A stretch of 64,000 nucleotides of DNA from Streptomyces albus subsp. albus (lineage in GTDB: Bacteria > Actinomycetota > Actinomycetes > Streptomycetales > Streptomycetaceae), in assembly GCF_000725885.1 (NCBI RefSeq), contig NZ_JODR01000016.1, positions 124,001 through 188,000 of the forward strand. Direction: 5' to 3'. Shown here piece after piece: positions 1 through 9,145 of the stretch (the stretch's first letter is position 1; each line of letters starts with the position of its first letter). The position numbers and the translations under genes were made by a program. Under the pieces are notes generated by a model. That model ran no database searches. It was not told the DNA's origin and saw nothing but the letters and a program-made list of their open reading frames with translations.

Positions 1-70
1 CGTCTTCCTCGGCTTCCTGGCCGTCGGCCTGCTGTACGCGTACAAGAAGGGCGTCCTGGAATGGACGTAA
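1..70 (+). CDS. nuoA: NADH-quinone oxidoreductase subunit A, C-terminal end only
   Basis: Only the last 22 codons are inside the window. The frame starting at base 2 ends in [10 protein letters not shown] and a TAA at 68-70. A Lys-Gly-x-Leu-Glu-Trp ending is typical of NuoA, a three-helix membrane subunit of complex I at the quinone site. The stop codon overlaps the ATG of nuoB at 61, so the two genes are translationally coupled. The identification rests on this short tail plus the position before nuoB. Confidence 0.85.
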   Translation, partial: VFLGFLAVGLLYAYKKGVLEWT

Positions 71-726
71 CGCACACCCCGGACCCCGCCGAGCCGCCCC
101 GGGCCGAGGGCCGGCCCCGCCTCGGGCTGCTCTCCCGCCTGGCACCCGAGCCGATGAAGGTCGTCCTCAACTGGGGCCGCCGCTACAGCCTCTGGGTGTT
201 CAACTTCGGGCTGGCCTGCTGCGCCATCGAGTTCATCGCCGCCTCCATGGCACGGCACGACTTCATCAGGCTCGGCGTCATCCCCTTCGCGCCCGGGCCC
301 CGCCAGGCCGATCTGATGGTCGTCTCCGGCACCGTCACCGACAAGATGGCCCCCGCCGTCAAGCGGCTCTACGAGCAGATGCCGGAGCCCAAGTACGTCA
401 TCTCCTTCGGGGCCTGCTCCAACTGCGGCGGCCCCTACTGGGACTCGTACGCCGTCACCAAGGGCGTCGACCAGATCATCCCCGTCGACGTGTACGTGCC
501 CGGCTGCCCGCCCCGGCCCGAGGCGCTGCTCCAGGGCATCCTCAAGCTCCAGGAGAAGATCGCCGCGGAGTCCACCGCCGACCGCTACGCCCGCGGCGCC
601 GGCCCCTCCGCCGCCGCCCTCACCAGCGGCCTGGTCACCCCGCCGGAACCCCCTGGCACCGCCCCGCGGCAGACGGAGCGCGAACAGTCCGCCGCCGGCC
701 GCGACGGCGAGGAGGGCCCACGGTGA
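61..726 (+). CDS. nuoB: NADH-quinone oxidoreductase subunit B
   Basis: 221 aa. Peripheral-arm subunit of complex I that carries iron-sulfur cluster N2, the last electron carrier before quinone. The core runs from about residue 31 to 175. It holds the expected cysteines in LACCAIEF (C53, C54), GACSNCGG (C119, C122) and PGCPPRPEA (C149), so all four N2 ligands are present. The first 30 residues and the last 45 (Ala/Pro/Gly rich) are longer than in most NuoB proteins and look disordered. The ATG at 61 overlaps the nuoA stop, and the TGA overlaps the GTG of nuoC. This is the second, partial nuo set of Streptomyces rather than a full 14-gene operon. Confidence 0.96.
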   Translation: MDVTHTPDPAEPPRAEGRPRLGLLSRLAPEPMKVVLNWGRRYSLWVFNFGLACCAIEFIAASMARHDFIRLGVIPFAPGPRQADLMVVSGTVTDKMAPAVKRLYEQMPEPKYVISFGACSNCGGPYWDSYAVTKGVDQIIPVDVYVPGCPPRPEALLQGILKLQEKIAAESTADRYARGAGPSAAALTSGLVTPPEPPGTAPRQTEREQSAAGRDGEEGPR

Positions 727-2081
727 CGCCGCAGCCCCCGCACCCGGACCCCGCCTCCCCGCACCCGGGCTGGCTGCCCCGCGCCGCCGAAGACCTCTTC
801 GGTGAGGGGGCCACGGCCGCCGAGGCGTACGGACTGCTCACCGTGGACGTCCCCGCCGCTTCCTGGATCAGCGCCCTGACCGCCGCCCGCGACGAGCTGG
901 GCTGCACCTTCTTCGACTGGCTCAGCGCGGTGGACGAGCCCGGCACCGGCTTCCGCGTCTGCGCGCACCTGGTGGCACTGCACGCCCCCGGCGCGGCGGC
1001 GGGTGTGCGCGCCCTCCTGCTGCGGACGACCGTGCCGCACGAGGCCCCCGCCCTGCCGACCGCCACCGGCGTCTACGCCGGCGCCGCCTGGCACGAGCGT
1101 GAGACCCACGAGATGTTCGGGATCGACTTCCCCGGCCACCCCCACTTGGTGCCGCTGCTGCTCCCCGACACCTTCGAGGGACACCCGCTGCGCAAGGACT
1201 TCGTGCTCGCCGCCCGCGTCGCCAAGGCGTGGCCCGGCGCCAAGGAACCCGGCGAGTCGGGGCACGGCGGCCCCAAACGCCGTCAGATGCTGCCCCCCGG
1301 CGTGCCCGACCCCAACGAATGGGGACCGCTCAAAAGCACCCTCCCCGCCGCCCCCACCCGGGAACGCCCGCGCCGCGCCGCCGGGGACGCCCCGCGCCGC
1401 ACCCGCAGCGCCGGGGCCGGCTCCGCCTCGCAGCGCCAGGGCGCCGACGGGACGGAGAGCGCCGAGGCGGCCCCGCGCAGGCCCCGCCGCAACCGCTCCG
1501 CCGGTGAGGGCTCCGCCTCGCAGCGGCAGGAGGCCGCGTCGGCGCAGGGCGCCGACGCGGCGGAGAGCGCCGAAGCGGTGGAGAGGGCCGAAGCCGCCCC
1601 GCGCAGGCCCCGGCGGGCCCGTTCCGCCGGTGAGGGCTCCGCTTCGCAACGGGCGGCCCGGCAGGGGACACCGGACACGACGCCGCCGGCGCCCGAGGAC
1701 CCCTGGCCCCAGGACAACGCACCCCAGGACACCGCGCCCGAGGACACCGAAACGGGGAACGCGGCGTCCGACGATCGGCGCACGGCCGACCGTGAGCGCG
1801 GCCGGACGGACGCCGCACGCCGCCGTACGCCCCGCTCCACCGACGCACCCTGGCACCACACCCGGCCGGAGACCGGCACCCCGCCCGGGGCCGGCACCCC
1901 GCCGGAAGACCCGGGGGAGCCGCACCGGTCCGGGCCCGGCCCGGAGACGGACGCCGGGCCTGACGCTGCATCGGGCGCCGGATCGGACGCCGGGCCCGAT
2001 GCGGCATCGAGCGCCGGGTCGGACACGGGGTCGGGTGCCGGGTCGGACGCGGCCGAGGACGACCGGGGGTACGGAGACTGA
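723..2081 (+). CDS. nuoC: NADH-quinone oxidoreductase subunit C with long repetitive tail
   Basis: 452 aa, GTG start at 723 overlapping the nuoB stop. Residues 1 to about 200 form a 30-kDa-subunit (NuoC) domain, with [17 protein letters not shown] and [15 protein letters not shown], the family signature. The remaining 250 residues are unlike NuoC: Arg/Ala/Ser-rich blocks containing [10 protein letters not shown] repeats, then Pro/Thr/Asp-rich sequence, then repeats of the type [10 protein letters not shown]. The usual family length is about 180 to 250 aa. No NuoD domain is fused to it and none follows; nuoH starts directly at the stop (TGATG). The tail is in frame with the high-GC3 codon pattern, so it appears to be translated. 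Its role is unknown. Confidence 0.9.
   Translation: MTPQPPHPDPASPHPGWLPRAAEDLFGEGATAAEAYGLLTVDVPAASWISALTAARDELGCTFFDWLSAVDEPGTGFRVCAHLVALHAPGAAAGVRALLLRTTVPHEAPALPTATGVYAGAAWHERETHEMFGIDFPGHPHLVPLLLPDTFEGHPLRKDFVLAARVAKAWPGAKEPGESGHGGPKRRQMLPPGVPDPNEWGPLKSTLPAAPTRERPRRAAGDAPRRTRSAGAGSASQRQGADGTESAEAAPRRPRRNRSAGEGSASQRQEAASAQGADAAESAEAVERAEAAPRRPRRARSAGEGSASQRAARQGTPDTTPPAPEDPWPQDNAPQDTAPEDTETGNAASDDRRTADRERGRTDAARRRTPRSTDAPWHHTRPETGTPPGAGTPPEDPGEPHRSGPGPETDAGPDAASGAGSDAGPDAASSAGSDTGSGAGSDAAEDDRGYGD
1479..1657 (+). repeat. 120-bp-period direct repeat inside nuoC
   Basis: Two closely matching stretches of about 59 bp (near 1479-1537 and 1599-1657) encode the same [16 protein letters not shown] peptide. 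A third, diverged copy lies near 1400-1440. They account for much of the basic tail of NuoC and look like an in-frame duplication. Confidence 0.7.
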
Positions 2082-3037
2082 TGGACGTTCTCGATGTGAC
2101 CGTCCGGATCGTCGCCGTCCTGCTCGCCTTCCTCCTCCTGCCGCTGCTCGTCGGGCAGGCGGAACACAAGGTGATGGCCCACATGCAGGGCCGGGTCGGG
2201 CCGATGCACGCGGGCGGCTTCCACGGCTGGGCCCAGCTCGTCGCCGACGGGGTGAAGTTCGCGCAGAAGGAGGACATCGTCCCCGACGGCGCCGACCGGC
2301 GGGTCTTCCAGCTCGCTCCGGCCCTCGCGCTGATCCCCTACCTCCTGGTGCTGGTCGCGATCCCGGTCGCACCCGGCGGCGGGGTGGCGCAGGCGCTCGA
2401 CGCCGGCATCTTCTTCGTGCTGGCCGTCATGGGCGTCGGCATCCTCGGCTCCCTCATGGGCGGCTGGGCCTCCGCGAACAAGTTCTCGCTGCTGGGCGGG
2501 CTGCGCACCGCCGCCCAGCTCATGGCGTACGAGCTGCCGATGCTGCTGGCCGCCGCCTCCGTGGCGATGGCCGCCGGCACCCTCTCCCTGCCCGGCATCC
2601 TCGGCGTGTGGGAGTGGTGGTGGCTGCCGTGGCAGCTCGTCGGTGGCGTCGTCTTCTTCACCGCGGGCCTCGCCGAACTCCAGCGTCCGCCGTTCGACGC
2701 CCCCGTGGCCGACTCGGAGATCATCTTCGGCGCGTACACGGAGTACACCGGGCTGCGCTTCGCGCTTTTCCTGCTCGCCGAGTACGCGGGCATCGTCGTC
2801 CTGTCCGCACTGACCGCCGTGCTGTTCCTCGGCGGCTGGCACGGACCGTTCGCGGACGGCCTGGGCTGGCTGTGGATGCTCCTCAAGACGGGCGTCCTGG
2901 CGTTCGGCGTCATCTGGCTGCGGGTCAGCTACCCGCGGCTGCGCGAGGACCAGATCCAGCGGCTGGCCTGGACGGCGCTCGTTCCGCTGGCCCTCTTCCA
3001 GATCGCCCTCACCGGTGTCGTCAAGGTGGTGATGTAG
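2081..3037 (+). CDS. nuoH: NADH-quinone oxidoreductase subunit H
   Basis: 318 aa, an integral membrane protein of about eight helices. NuoH forms the quinone chamber where the peripheral and membrane arms meet. The signature [14 protein letters not shown] (loop 1) is followed by [17 protein letters not shown]. The second signature, [13 protein letters not shown], lies near residue 205; its acidic loop lines the quinone channel. The length is normal and, unlike its neighbours, it has no low-complexity tail. The ATG shares one base with the nuoC stop. NuoH normally contacts NuoD, which is missing from this operon and would have to be supplied from elsewhere in the genome. Confidence 0.96.
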   Translation: MDVLDVTVRIVAVLLAFLLLPLLVGQAEHKVMAHMQGRVGPMHAGGFHGWAQLVADGVKFAQKEDIVPDGADRRVFQLAPALALIPYLLVLVAIPVAPGGGVAQALDAGIFFVLAVMGVGILGSLMGGWASANKFSLLGGLRTAAQLMAYELPMLLAAASVAMAAGTLSLPGILGVWEWWWLPWQLVGGVVFFTAGLAELQRPPFDAPVADSEIIFGAYTEYTGLRFALFLLAEYAGIVVLSALTAVLFLGGWHGPFADGLGWLWMLLKTGVLAFGVIWLRVSYPRLREDQIQRLAWTALVPLALFQIALTGVVKVVM

Positions 3038-3039
3038 CC

Positions 3040-4302
3040 GTGTCCCCGACGCCCCCCGAGGGCGCGCCCCAGGCGGGGGCGGACCGCTCCGCGCAGGGAC
3101 GCTCCCGCTCGTCGCGCGGGGCCTTCGGCTCCGGGCTGGCCAAGGGGCTCGCCGTCACCCTGCGGACGATGACCCGGCGGTCGGTCACCGAGCACTACCC
3201 GGACACCCAGCCCGAACTGGCGCCCCGCACCCGGGGCGTCATCGGTCTGTTCGAGGAGAACTGCACGGTCTGCATGCTGTGCGCCCGCGAGTGCCCGGAC
3301 TGGTGCATCTACATCGACTCCCACAAGGAGACGGTGCCGCCCGCCGCACCGGGCGGACGTGAGCGCAGCCGCAACGTCCTGGACCGGTTCGCCATCGACT
3401 TCGCCCTGTGCATGTACTGCGGCATCTGCATCGAGGTGTGTCCCTTCGACGCGCTGTTCTGGTCGCCCGAGTTCGAGTACGCGGAGACCGACATCCGCGA
3501 GCTGACCCATGAGCGGGACAAGCTGCGCGAGTGGATGTGGACGGTGCCCGAGCCGCCACCGCTGGACGAGGGCGCCGAGGAGGCCAAGGAGCTGGCGGCG
3601 GCCCGCAAGGCGGCGGACAAGGCGGCGCAGGCCCAGGCGGCAGCCCGCACGGAGACGGCCGCCTCCCGGCCCGCGACGGAGCGGCCTGCGGCGGAGCGCC
3701 CCGTGAAGGAGCAGGCGCGTGGAGACCGGCCCGCGAAGGAGCAGGCGGCGAGGGAACGCCCTGCGGGGGAGCACTCTGCCAAGGAGCGCCCCGTGAAGGA
3801 GCGCTCCGTGAAGGAACGCCCCGCGGGGGAGCGGCCCGCGAAGGAGCAGGCCGACAAGGCGCGGGCCGCGGCGGACGAACTCGCCGCGCACCGTGAGCAG
3901 CCGGCCCAGCCGACCGGACGGGATCCGGAAGCCCCGCGGCGGACCGGAGCGGAAACCGCCCGGCCGGACATGCCGGATGCCGACCAGCCGACCGGGCGGG
4001 AGATCACCCGCGAGGACACGACGGACCGCACCGACGGCGCGGACACGGCCCCGGACGGCCGCACCGACGGCACGGACACGGCTCCGGACGGCCCCACCGG
4101 CGGGGAACGCGGCGCGGGCACGGCCCCGGACGACCGCGCCGGCGGTACGGACCCGGCTCCGGACGGCCCCACCAGCGAGAAGCGCGGCACGGACACAGCC
4201 CCGGACGACCGCACCGACGGCAGGGGCACGGCCCCGAACGACCGCACCGGTGACGCGCGCGACGCCGGTTCCGGCCCGGACGACCGGGGCGGTGACCGGT
4301 GA
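3040..4302 (+). CDS. nuoI: NADH-quinone oxidoreductase subunit I with 250-residue repetitive tail
   Basis: 420 aa from the GTG at 3040, two bases after the nuoH stop. Ferredoxin-like subunit with two 4Fe-4S clusters (N6a, N6b). The ligands are visible as C75, C78, C81, C85 and C124, C127, C130, C134, in [12 protein letters not shown] and [12 protein letters not shown]. Normal NuoI ends near residue 180. Here a further 230 to 250 residues follow: Ala/Lys-rich coiled sequence, then imperfect KERPxKE/GERPAKE repeats, then [13 protein letters not shown] repeats. The tail is strongly charged with no membrane segment. The stop overlaps the nuoJ GTG. The iron-sulfur core is certain; the tail function is unknown. 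Confidence 0.95.
   Translation: MSPTPPEGAPQAGADRSAQGRSRSSRGAFGSGLAKGLAVTLRTMTRRSVTEHYPDTQPELAPRTRGVIGLFEENCTVCMLCARECPDWCIYIDSHKETVPPAAPGGRERSRNVLDRFAIDFALCMYCGICIEVCPFDALFWSPEFEYAETDIRELTHERDKLREWMWTVPEPPPLDEGAEEAKELAAARKAADKAAQAQAAARTETAASRPATERPAAERPVKEQARGDRPAKEQAARERPAGEHSAKERPVKERSVKERPAGERPAKEQADKARAAADELAAHREQPAQPTGRDPEAPRRTGAETARPDMPDADQPTGREITREDTTDRTDGADTAPDGRTDGTDTAPDGPTGGERGAGTAPDDRAGGTDPAPDGPTSEKRGTDTAPDDRTDGRGTAPNDRTGDARDAGSGPDDRGGDR
3690..4290 (+). repeat. Degenerate short tandem repeats in the nuoI tail
   Basis: First come 15- to 18-bp units encoding (V/A)KE(R/Q)(P/S) between about 3690 and 3860. From about 4020 to 4260 follow roughly 60-bp units encoding [15 protein letters not shown] peptides, each with acggccccggac-like DNA. 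Copies are imperfect but clearly in register with the reading frame. Confidence 0.7.
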
Positions 4303-5063
4303 GCCTCGTGCAGTCCCTCGTCCCGCAGGCCCTCGCCGCCCCACAGGCGGCGTCCCTCGCGGAGGCCCGGCCCCTGGCGGCCGGGCACCCCGGTTTCCTC
4401 TCCCCGACCGGGGTGGAGATCGTCTTCGTACTGGTCGGGCTCGTCACCCTCGGCGCCGCGCTGGTCGCCGTCACCACCAAGCAACTGGTGCACGCGGCGC
4501 TGTGGCTCGTGGTGGCGCTCGGGGGGATCGCCGTCGAGTACCTGCTGCTGTCGGCCGAGTTCATCGCCTGGGTGCAGGTGCTCATCTACGTCGGTTCCGT
4601 CGTCGTCCTGCTGCTGTTCGGACTGATGCTGACCAAAGCACCCATCGGGCGCTCGCCCGACGCGGACTCGGGCAACCGGTGGGTGGCGTCGGCCGTCTCC
4701 GTCGTCTCGGCGGCGGCCCTGGTGACGGTCGTCGTGGACGCCTTCCGCACCACGTGGATCGACCTGGACCGGCGCACCGGCCCGGGGGAGGGCTCGACGG
4801 AGGTGACCGGCCAGGCCCTCTTCCGGCACTGGGTGCTGCCCTTCGAGGCGCTCTCGGTGCTGCTGCTGGCCGCGCTGGTGGGCGCCATCGTGCTCTCCAG
4901 ACGACGCACGGCGGCGGACACCGCGAACACCGCGAACACCGCGAACACCGACAACACCGACAACACTGCGGGCACGGCAGGCACAGCAGACGTGACAGAG
5001 ACGGCCGAGGCGGGGGAGACCGCCGACGCGCGCGCCACGGACCGCGCGGCGGGTGAGCGCTGA
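4299..5063 (+). CDS. nuoJ: NADH-quinone oxidoreductase subunit J with repeat tail
   Basis: 254 aa, GTG start overlapping the nuoI stop. Membrane subunit of complex I; about five hydrophobic helices fill residues 45 to 205. The conserved helix [20 protein letters not shown] is the NuoJ signature and forms the flexible helix near the quinone site. After the last helix ([19 protein letters not shown]) a tail of about 45 residues runs into [21 protein letters not shown], then an acidic end. The DNA there is a 9-bp repeat. The ATG of nuoK follows immediately (TGATG). The N-terminus is also longer than usual by about 35 residues. Confidence 0.94.
   Translation: MSLVQSLVPQALAAPQAASLAEARPLAAGHPGFLSPTGVEIVFVLVGLVTLGAALVAVTTKQLVHAALWLVVALGGIAVEYLLLSAEFIAWVQVLIYVGSVVVLLLFGLMLTKAPIGRSPDADSGNRWVASAVSVVSAAALVTVVVDAFRTTWIDLDRRTGPGEGSTEVTGQALFRHWVLPFEALSVLLLAALVGAIVLSRRRTAADTANTANTANTDNTDNTAGTAGTADVTETAEAGETADARATDRAAGER
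4917..4990 (+). repeat. 9-bp tandem repeat near the nuoJ 3' end
   Basis: Successive accgcgaac units, drifting to accgacaac and then gcaggcaca, encode Thr-Ala-Asn, Thr-Asp-Asn and Thr-Ala-Gly triplets. Repeats of this kind change copy number easily, so tail length may vary between strains. Confidence 0.8.
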
Positions 5064-5515
5064 TGCACCTGGCCTATCCCGCGGTCCTCGCCGCCCTCCT
5101 CTTCTGCGTCGGCCTGTACGGCGTCCTCGCGCGCAGGAACGCCGTTCTCGTCCTGATGGCCGTCGAGCTGATGCTCAACGCCGTCAACCTCAATCTGGTC
5201 GCGTTCGACGTCTGGCTCCGCGACACCCTGCACGCGGGCCAGGCGCTCACCCTGTTCACCATCGCCATCGCCGCGGCCGAGATCGGCATCGGACTGGCCG
5301 TCGTGCTGCTGGTCTTCCGCAATCGCGGCAGCGCCGACGTGGACAGGCTCAGGGACCTGCGCGAGGACGACGGCCCGCCCCGGGGCGGGCCCGGCGGCGG
5401 GTCACGACGAACGGGACGGGACGGCGACAGCCCGGCGCCCGCCACCGACAACGACGCCGAGAGCGGTCCCGGCCGGGAAGTCCGGGGCCCCGCCGCAGGG
5501 AGGCGGCCCGCTTGA
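5063..5515 (+). CDS. nuoK: NADH-quinone oxidoreductase subunit K, extended
   Basis: 150 aa against about 100 for the family. The first 95 residues carry the three helices of NuoK, including [15 protein letters not shown] and [20 protein letters not shown] with the two buried glutamates of the proton channel. The extra 50 residues are a Gly/Arg/Pro/Asp-rich, presumably disordered tail. The frame ends in TTGA, which also supplies the TTG start of nuoL. This is the fourth subunit in the operon with an added soluble tail. Confidence 0.95.
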   Translation: MHLAYPAVLAALLFCVGLYGVLARRNAVLVLMAVELMLNAVNLNLVAFDVWLRDTLHAGQALTLFTIAIAAAEIGIGLAVVLLVFRNRGSADVDRLRDLREDDGPPRGGPGGGSRRTGRDGDSPAPATDNDAESGPGREVRGPAAGRRPA

Positions 5516-7554
5516 GCACCACGACCCTGGCAGCGCTCGTCCCCGCCCTGCCCGCACTCGGCGCGCTCGCCGGACTCCTGCTGGGCCGCCGCGCCCCCGG
5601 GTTCGTCCGCCCGCTCGCCGTGCTGCCCACCCTGACCGCCGCCGTGCTGGCCGTCCTCGTCGCCGTACGGCAGGGCGGCGGCGCGCCCGTGCGGGCCGCG
5701 ACGGAACTGGCCCCGACGGGCAACGCCGCCCTGCCGGTACAGCTCGCGCTCAATCTCGACGGTTTCGCCGTGCTCGTCGCCGTCCTGGTCGGCGTCGTCG
5801 CCACCTGCGTGCAGCTGTACTCGACGGGCTATCTGCGCGACGACCCGCGCTACTCCTCGTACGCGGCGCTGGTGTCCCTGTTCACGGCGGCGATGTTCCT
5901 CGTCGTCTACAGCGACGACCTGATCGTGCTGCTCGTCGGCTGGGAGGTCATGGGCATCTGCTCGTACTTCCTGGTGGGCCACTACTGGGAGACGGCCGCG
6001 GCGCGTTCGGCCTCCCTCAAGGCGTTCCTCGTCACCAAACTGGGTGACGTGCCGTTCCTCATCGGCATCCTGGCGCTGGCCTCGGAGACGGGCAGCTTCC
6101 GCATCAGCACCGTCGTGACCCGGCTGACCTCCTCCCTGTCGGGCTTCGAGCTGACCCACCCGACGCTGATCGCGCTGCTGCTGCTCGCCGGGGTCGCGGG
6201 CAAGTCGGCACAGTTCCCGCTGCACTCCTGGCTGCCCGACGCGATGGCCGGCCCGACACCCGTGTCGGCGCTGATCCACGCGGCGACGATGGTCGCGGCG
6301 GGCGTCTACTTCGTGGCCCGCCTGCTGCCGGTTTTCACGGCCTCCGCCGCCGCCCTGACGGTGCTGGCGGTGCTGGCCGGCCTGACGATGACCGGTGCGG
6401 CACTGGCCGCGCTCGCCCAGGACGACATCAAACGGGTCCTCGCCTACTCGACGATCAGCCAGCTCGCCTACATGGCCGCCGCGCTCGCCGTCGCCGACCG
6501 GGGCGCCGCCGTCTTCCACCTGCTGACCCACGGCGCGTTCAAGGCCCTGCTCTTCCTGGCGGCCGGTGTCCTCATCCACGCGGCGGGCACCAACTCGCTG
6601 ACCGTGATGGCGCGCACCGGAGGGATCGCGAAACGGGCACCCGACGCCTGCTGGACGATGAGCGTCGCCCTGCTGGCCCTGGCCGCCGTCCCGCCGTTCG
6701 CCGGGTTCTTCTCCAAGGAGGCCGTCCTGGCGGCTGCCGAGCACGCCGCGTTCGGCACCGCGCACGCCCCCTTCCACGGGGCACACGCGGCGCCCGCGGT
6801 CGCCGGGTGGGTGGTGCTGGCCGCCGGACTGCTCACCGCCCTGCTGACCGCCGCCTACGCGACACGTCTGTGGCTGCTGGCCTTCCGCGGTGCCCCGGCC
6901 GCGGCACCGCTGGCCGTGGACAGCGAGAAGGCCGCCGAGGGCGTCCCCGAGGAGGTGCCGCAGCAGGCACCCGAGACCGCACTGGCCGAACCGGCTCCCG
7001 TGCACGTCCACGACGGGCCGCGCATGCCGCTCGTCATGAACGCCGTCCTGTGGGTACTCGCCGTGCCCTCGATCGCCCTCGGGCTCGGCTTCCTCGCCCT
7101 GCCCGACTGGTTCGACGGCGCCTCCCTCACCCCCACCCTGGCCACCTCCGTCCTGGCCACCGGGGTGACCCTGGTGGGCGGGCTCCTCACCTACGCGACC
7201 TGGCGGCACAGCACGGCGCTGGCCGCCCTCCGCCCGGAGCACGACGCCGACCCCTCGGTCATGCTGCTGGGCCCCCTGCACCGGCACGCCGCCGCGGGCT
7301 TCCACCTGGACGCGCTCGCCGACGCCGTGGTGGTGCGGCCCATGGCCAGGGCGGCCCGGCTGGTGCGCTTCTTGGACCGCGAGGTCGTCGACACCTATGT
7401 GGCCGGCGCCGCGGGCGGCTCCCGGCTGCTGGGCGCCGCCGTGCGGCGCGCCCAGACGGGCAACGTGCAGACCTACCTCGGCGCGCTGCTGACCGGCTCC
7501 CTCGTGGTCGCCGTGATCGCCGTGGTGGCCGCGACCGGAAACGGAGGGGCGTGA
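5512..7554 (+). CDS. nuoL: NADH-quinone oxidoreductase subunit L
   Basis: 680 aa from the TTG at 5512, which overlaps the nuoK stop. The encoded start ([20 protein letters not shown]) begins directly with a membrane helix, as NuoL should. Antiporter-like proton-pumping subunit. Motifs are [20 protein letters not shown] (conserved Glu of the pump), [20 protein letters not shown] and [19 protein letters not shown] variable hydrophilic loop near residues 470-505 ([16 protein letters not shown]) interrupts the C-terminal helices. The protein ends with a lateral-helix-like region and a final helix. Two bases separate it from the nuoM GTG. Confidence 0.96.
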   Translation: MSTTTLAALVPALPALGALAGLLLGRRAPGFVRPLAVLPTLTAAVLAVLVAVRQGGGAPVRAATELAPTGNAALPVQLALNLDGFAVLVAVLVGVVATCVQLYSTGYLRDDPRYSSYAALVSLFTAAMFLVVYSDDLIVLLVGWEVMGICSYFLVGHYWETAAARSASLKAFLVTKLGDVPFLIGILALASETGSFRISTVVTRLTSSLSGFELTHPTLIALLLLAGVAGKSAQFPLHSWLPDAMAGPTPVSALIHAATMVAAGVYFVARLLPVFTASAAALTVLAVLAGLTMTGAALAALAQDDIKRVLAYSTISQLAYMAAALAVADRGAAVFHLLTHGAFKALLFLAAGVLIHAAGTNSLTVMARTGGIAKRAPDACWTMSVALLALAAVPPFAGFFSKEAVLAAAEHAAFGTAHAPFHGAHAAPAVAGWVVLAAGLLTALLTAAYATRLWLLAFRGAPAAAPLAVDSEKAAEGVPEEVPQQAPETALAEPAPVHVHDGPRMPLVMNAVLWVLAVPSIALGLGFLALPDWFDGASLTPTLATSVLATGVTLVGGLLTYATWRHSTALAALRPEHDADPSVMLLGPLHRHAAAGFHLDALADAVVVRPMARAARLVRFLDREVVDTYVAGAAGGSRLLGAAVRRAQTGNVQTYLGALLTGSLVVAVIAVVAATGNGGA

Positions 7555-7555
7555 C

Positions 7556-9145
7556 GTGATCCCGCTCGACGACACCGTCCTCCAGGCGCTCCTCGCCGCC
7601 GTCGTCGCCCTGCCGCTGCTGGGCGCGGTGGCCGCACTGCTGCCCGCACCGCCAGGACTGCGCGGGCGCGGCCCCGAACAGGCCGTCCTGCGGCACGGTG
7701 TGACGGTCACCGGCGCGGTCCTCGTACTCACCGTCCTCCTGGCGCTCGGTTTCGACCACGACCATCCGGGCGTCATGCAGGCCCAGACGGACGTGAGCTG
7801 GATCCCCGCCCTGGACGTACGCCTCCACCTGGGCATCGACGGCATCTCCCTGCCGCTGCTCGTCCTCACCGCGCTGCTGACGTTCCTGTGCGCCCTCCAC
7901 AGCTACGCAAAAAGGCCGCAGGGGCCCCGCCCGCAGGCGTTCGTCGCCCTGCTGCTCCTGCTGGAGTGCGGCACGCTCGCCACCTTCGCGGTGCTCGACC
8001 TGGTGCTGTTCTTCCTGGCGTTCGAGACGGTGCTCATCCCCATGTACTTCCTCATCGCCCGCTGGGGCGGCAAGGACAGGGGTCCGGCCGCCTGGAAGTT
8101 CGTGCTCTACACGCTGCTCGGGTCCGTCGTGATGCTGCTCGGCCTGCTCGTGCTCGGCGGCAACGCCGGCACCTTCGACATGGTGCGGCTCGCCCAGCAG
8201 CACGGCTCCGGACTGAGCCACGGCACCCAGGTGGTGGCCGCCTTGGCCATCGGGCTGGGCCTGGCCGTCAAGGCACCCATGTGGCCGCTGCACAGCTGGC
8301 TCCCCGACGCCCACACGGCGGCGCCCACCGTGGGCTCCGTCCTGCTGGCCGGAGTGCTGCTGAAAATGGGCACCTACGGGTTCGTACGGATCCTCCTGCC
8401 GGCCGCACCCGAGGGAGCGCACACCTTCGCGCCGTACCTGGCGGCCTTCGCCGTGGTCGGCATCATCTACGGATCGCTCGCCTGCCTCGCCCTGGCCCGC
8501 AAGGGCGCGCAGGGAGACCTCAAACGGCTCATCGCCTACTCCTCGGTGGGCCACATGGGCTTCGTGCTCCTCGGCGTCGCCACCCTCACCCACACGGGTG
8601 TGAACGGCGCCCTCTACGCGAACATCGCGCACGGCCTCATCACCGGGCTGCTGTTCTTCCTCGTCGGCGCCCTCAAGGACCGGACCGGCACCAGCGACCT
8701 CGACGCCCTGGCCGGCACCACCGGAGCGGCCCTCTACGGCAGAACACCACGCCTGGGCGGCCTGCTCGCCTTCGGCGCCGTCGCCTCCCTGGGGCTGCCG
8801 GGACTGGCCGGCTTCTGGGGCGAACTGCTGGCACTGCTGGGCGCCTACCACCCGGCCCCAGGACTGAGCAGGCCCGCCTACGCGGTCTTCCTCGCCCTGG
8901 GAGCGCTCGGCACCCTGCTGACGGCCGCCTACCTGCTCCTCGTCGTACGCCGGGTCTGCATGGGCGACCCGGCCACGAGCAGTCCCGCGGGCTCCTCCGC
9001 CGCCCTGCCGGACGTCCACGGGCACGAGTACGCCGCATGGGTGCCGCTGGTCGTCCTCACCGTCCTCGCCGGGCTGTGGCCCGCGGCCCTCCTGGGGCTG
9101 ACCGACCCGGCCGTGCAGAACCTCCTGCCAGGAGTGACCCGATGA
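7556..9145 (+). CDS. nuoM: NADH-quinone oxidoreductase subunit M
   Basis: 529 aa, GTG start one base past the nuoL stop. Second antiporter-like proton pump subunit, about 14 helices. The signatures LVLFFLAFETVLIPMYFLI (channel glutamate), [18 protein letters not shown] and GDLKRLIAYSSVGHMGFV are all present. The length is normal and there is no added tail. The stop overlaps the nuoN ATG (ATGA). Confidence 0.96.
   Translation: MIPLDDTVLQALLAAVVALPLLGAVAALLPAPPGLRGRGPEQAVLRHGVTVTGAVLVLTVLLALGFDHDHPGVMQAQTDVSWIPALDVRLHLGIDGISLPLLVLTALLTFLCALHSYAKRPQGPRPQAFVALLLLLECGTLATFAVLDLVLFFLAFETVLIPMYFLIARWGGKDRGPAAWKFVLYTLLGSVVMLLGLLVLGGNAGTFDMVRLAQQHGSGLSHGTQVVAALAIGLGLAVKAPMWPLHSWLPDAHTAAPTVGSVLLAGVLLKMGTYGFVRILLPAAPEGAHTFAPYLAAFAVVGIIYGSLACLALARKGAQGDLKRLIAYSSVGHMGFVLLGVATLTHTGVNGALYANIAHGLITGLLFFLVGALKDRTGTSDLDALAGTTGAALYGRTPRLGGLLAFGAVASLGLPGLAGFWGELLALLGAYHPAPGLSRPAYAVFLALGALGTLLTAAYLLLVVRRVCMGDPATSSPAGSSAALPDVHGHEYAAWVPLVVLTVLAGLWPAALLGLTDPAVQNLLPGVTR

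Noticed and set aside
1003..3039. An open frame continuing across nuoC and nuoH into nuoI
   Set aside because: It is an off-frame shadow upstream of 3040. Only the part from the GTG at 3040 encodes NuoI; the earlier part is Arg/Pro-rich nonsense.
5074..7869. A 931-codon minus-strand frame opposite nuoK-nuoL
   Set aside because: The sense strand encodes conserved membrane subunits with correct motifs, and the antisense product is low-complexity.
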